Positions 6,281 through 7,937 of a DNA stretch of 7,937 nucleotides are shown piece after piece. The position numbers were made by a program, and so were the translations under genes. This DNA comes from an uncultured Blautia sp. (lineage in GTDB: Bacteria; Bacillota; Clostridia; Lachnospirales; Lachnospiraceae): positions 1 to 7,937 of the forward strand of contig URYM01000081.1 in the NCBI GenBank assembly GCA_900552095.1. The letters are read 5' to 3'. Under the pieces are notes generated by a model. The model saw only the letters and a list, made by a program, of their open reading frames with translations, had not been told where the DNA came from and ran no database searches. Position 1 is the stretch's first letter. Every line of letters begins with the position of its first letter.

Positions 6281-7105
6281 GTGAGGAAAAATAAAGGAAA
6301 TAAATACATCTTTTTGCTGATGTTCCTGTCTTTCTTTCTCTTTGCCGCACCGGTGCGGGCGGCAGAGCTGGAGGAAGTTCTGATCGAACCGAATCAGGAC
6401 CGGGCAGAGATCACAGTAACCCTTCCGGAGGAGCAGCAGGAGGAGATTACCTCTCTGCGTCTGGGATTTCAGCTGAAAGTGGTAAAAGGAGAGCCGGAGG
6501 GGGTGAAAGCGTCTTTCCTGTTTGCGGAAAATCTTCCGGCTGCCGTACAGGAATACCGGTATCAGAAGGAAAAGGAAACTCTGTACGTATATCTTTCCGG
6601 AAGAGAAGATCTTTTTAAGGAGCAGCAGCTCTCTTTAGGAACGATTCTTCTGGAAAGTTCACAGGAAGATGGCGCACAGGTATCTTTAAGCCTGATTCCG
6701 GATTCTCTGGAGCTTGTAAATCAGGCTTACGGCGAACTGGATGTAACGCTGGCAGAGGAGCCGGAAGAGTTTCTGACTGTGGGCCGGGGCGGAGAGCCGG
6801 AGGAGACGCCAACACCGGATCCGGAGGCGACTCCTGACCCGGAAGAAACGCTCACACCGACGCCGGATCCGGAAGGAACACCTGTTCCGGAAGGCAGTCC
6901 CACACCGGAGGAGGGGAATACGGTTGCCCCTACTCCCGGGAACGGAGCTGCAGAAGTGACACCGGCACCGTCTGGCGGAGAGGATGCAAAGGGAGCGCAG
7001 ACAAAGGATTCTCAGCTCCCTGCTGTGTGGGCGGCAGCTCTGCTCCTGGCAGCATCCGGGACAGCCCTGACCCTTAAACTGCGAAAAAGCAGGATGGGAA
7101 AATAG
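6281..7105 (+). CDS. Cohesin-like membrane-anchored surface protein
   Basis: A 274-residue exported protein, probably a cell-surface docking partner for the M60 enzyme encoded just upstream. Residues 1-27 are a signal peptide (basic start, Phe/Leu-rich core, VRA before the cut). Residues 29-160 are a predicted all-beta domain whose strand order resembles a cohesin: ITVTLPE, then ITSLRLGFQLKVV, a central LYVYLSG strand, LGTILL, and a closing GELDV strand. Residues 168-243 are a Pro/Thr/Glu/Asp linker. Residues 246-265 form one membrane segment followed by a basic tail (KLRKSRMGK). The sequence before the segment (TKDSQLPAVW) only faintly recalls a sortase signal and lacks a canonical LPxTG, so a plain membrane anchor is as likely. 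The gene is 21 bases from the M60 stop, with no promoter seen between them, so it is probably co-transcribed. The cohesin call rests on pattern and context; another Ig-like beta-sandwich is the alternative. Confidence 0.8.
   Translation: MRKNKGNKYIFLLMFLSFFLFAAPVRAAELEEVLIEPNQDRAEITVTLPEEQQEEITSLRLGFQLKVVKGEPEGVKASFLFAENLPAAVQEYRYQKEKETLYVYLSGREDLFKEQQLSLGTILLESSQEDGAQVSLSLIPDSLELVNQAYGELDVTLAEEPEEFLTVGRGGEPEETPTPDPEATPDPEETLTPTPDPEGTPVPEGSPTPEEGNTVAPTPGNGAAEVTPAPSGGEDAKGAQTKDSQLPAVWAAALLLAASGTALTLKLRKSRMGK
6365..6760 (+). other. Putative cohesin-like beta-sandwich
   Basis: Residues 29-160 of the anchor protein. The pattern of a short acidic strand, a conserved loop, a hydrophobic alternating strand pair, an exposed Tyr-rich strand (EYRYQKEKETLYVYLSG) and a late LGTI strand is what I expect from a cohesin-type fold of about 130-140 residues. 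Sequence identity to classical cellulosomal cohesins looks low. Confidence 0.5.
6782..7009 (+). repeat. Pro/Thr/Glu linker with imperfect repeats
   Basis: Residues 168-243 of the anchor protein contain imperfect repeats of the form TPTPDPE and related TPEE, VPEG and SPTPEE units. At DNA level ccggatccgga occurs at 6815-6825 and again at 6863-6873, exactly 48 bases (16 codons) apart, suggesting local duplication. The region is probably an extended wall-spanning spacer that lifts the folded domain off the membrane. Confidence 0.8.
7010..7102 (+). other. C-terminal membrane anchor
   Basis: Residues 244-274 comprise a hydrophobic Ala/Leu segment (about 246-265) with a Ser-Gly near its middle, then a tail of Lys and Arg. 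The layout mimics a sortase sorting signal, but the expected LPxTG is replaced by LPAVW and the Lachnospiraceae-type TGD by TKD. The protein is either retained by its membrane segment or handled by an atypical sortase. Confidence 0.7.
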
Positions 7106-7132
7106 AAAAAAACGTTTGAAAAAGCGTAAAAG

Positions 7133-7188
7133 CATGCAGGTTTCAGCTTTTATATGCCGGGAGGCAGGCTGGAACCTGCATGTTTTTT
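7133..7188 (+). terminator. Strong intrinsic terminator, probably bidirectional
   Basis: Bases 7133-7147 pair with 7168-7182 over fifteen positions with a single G-T wobble, around a twenty-base loop that holds a small inner hairpin (tgcc at 7155-7158 with ggca at 7163-7166). Six T bases follow at 7183-7188. On the minus strand the same stem is followed by cttttac and then by a second T-rich run. It sits between two convergent genes and can end both. Confidence 0.92.
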
Positions 7189-7223
7189 ATTTCACGGGAA
7201 ATCTTTATTATCAGCAGAAAATG

Positions 7224-7937
7224 CTAGAGTTTTCGGTGGTATCTTTTTTCGATAAAATAGATTAGAAAATAGAGGGTCATCGCCAGGATGCAGAGGAGCA
7301 CAATGCTCATGATTACCATATCCAGCCTGAAAACCTGGCTTCCGTAGATGATCAGGTAGCCCAGTCCCTGCCGGGCGCCGATGAATTCTCCGATAATAAC
7401 CCCCACAAGACAGAGTCCAATATTGATTTTCATGTTGCTTAAAAGATAGGGGATTGAGCCAGGCAGGATCACTTTAAAGAGAGCGTGGCGCTTTGTTCCG
7501 CCCAGGGTATAGATCAGCTTCAGTTTATCCGGATTCATTTCCCGGAAACTGGTATACAGGCTGATCACAGAGCCAAAAATGGCTACCGATATGCCGGCGG
7601 CGATGATTGTTTTCATATTTGCTCCCAGCCAGACGATAAGAAGGGGGGCCAGGGCTGACTTTGGCAGGCTGTTGAGGACTACCAGGTAGGGCTCCAGTAC
7701 CCGGGCAAAGCCGGGACACAGCCAGAGCAGGACGGCCAGGGACAGGGAGAGAAAAACAACCAGAAAGAAACTGATCAGAGTCTCCGCCAGCGTAATGCCA
7801 ATCTGCAGAGCCAGCTGTTCTTCCTGCCACATGGTGAGAAAAGTCCGGAAAACCCGGGAGGGGCTGCTGAAGATGAAAGGGTCAATCTGTCCGGTACCGG
7901 CGGCAGTTTCCCAGGCGAGAAGAAAAAGAATAAAAAG
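7224..7937 (-). CDS. ABC transporter permease, SsuC/TauC/ThiX type (partial)
   Basis: The last 237 codons and stop of an inner-membrane permease of the BPD_transp_1 family, which moves sulfonates, taurine, nitrate or thiamine-precursor-type ligands together with an ATPase and a binding protein. The reading frame stays open to the end of the window. The residues ahead of the Met at 7832 (AWETAAGTGQIDPFIFSSPS) match the family's N-terminal region with its conserved Pro-Ser segment, so that Met is internal and the true start lies beyond the window. About five hydrophobic segments are visible. The ATPase-contact loop is clear: YTLGGTKRHALFKVILPGSIP, the equivalent of EAAxxxGxxxxxxxxxxLP, followed by GEFIGARQGLGYLI. 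The gene runs toward the M60 operon and shares its terminator. The substrate cannot be told from the permease alone; ThiX- and SsuC-type uptake are both possible. Confidence 0.9.
   Translation of the reverse strand, partial: LFILFLLAWETAAGTGQIDPFIFSSPSRVFRTFLTMWQEEQLALQIGITLAETLISFFLVVFLSLSLAVLLWLCPGFARVLEPYLVVLNSLPKSALAPLLIVWLGANMKTIIAAGISVAIFGSVISLYTSFREMNPDKLKLIYTLGGTKRHALFKVILPGSIPYLLSNMKINIGLCLVGVIIGEFIGARQGLGYLIIYGSQVFRLDMVIMSIVLLCILAMTLYFLIYFIEKRYHRKL

Noticed and set aside
6815..6873. Repeated ccggatccgga as a possible CRISPR or operator repeat
   Set aside because: There are only two copies, in phase with the codon-level repeat of the Pro/Thr linker; protein-level duplication explains them.
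6686..7135. Minus-strand frame opposite the linker of the anchor protein
   Set aside because: The Arg/Cys-rich translation is what the Pro/Thr/Glu repeat produces when read in reverse, and it runs into the terminator stem.

Overview
The window looks like the end of a contig from a Gram-positive Clostridia genome, most likely a gut Lachnospiraceae. The reasons are the strong AGGAG-type ribosome binding sites, a GTG start, Glu/Thr/Pro-rich surface proteins with Clostridia-type signal peptides, and an M60 metallopeptidase with discoidin-like, fibronectin type III (FN3) and dockerin modules, an architecture common in mucus-associated Firmicutes. The placement rests on family resemblance, not on a marker gene. 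Bases 1-21 are not biological: they match the end of an Illumina Nextera read-2 adapter.

Layout. 1-21: adapter remnant. 22-147: leader with a hairpin plus T-run and a TATAAT box. 148-915 (+): a divergent Sir2-family protein. 912-941: a near-consensus sigma-A promoter whose -35 box overlaps the sir2 stop codon. 983-6259 (+): a secreted 1758-residue M60 gluzincin metallopeptidase carrying an internal type I-like dockerin and several sugar-binding-like modules. 6281-7105 (+): a 274-residue secreted protein with a cohesin-like domain, a Pro/Thr/Glu linker and a C-terminal membrane anchor. 7133-7188: a very strong terminator with T-runs on both strands, between convergent genes. 7224-7937 (-): the C-terminal part of an SsuC/TauC/ThiX-type ABC importer permease whose 5' end lies beyond the window.

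How the genes may work together. The M60 gene and the following gene are 21 bases apart and lie between one promoter and one terminator, so they are probably a two-gene operon. The protease has a dockerin but no wall anchor of its own. Its partner has a membrane anchor and what looks like a cohesin fold. The most interesting hypothesis is a dedicated one-enzyme, one-anchor system, a miniature cellulosome-like arrangement that would hold a glycoprotein- or mucin-directed protease on the cell surface. The dockerin and M60 motifs are seen directly; the cohesin assignment and the pairing are inference. The sir2 and permease genes appear functionally unrelated to this pair.
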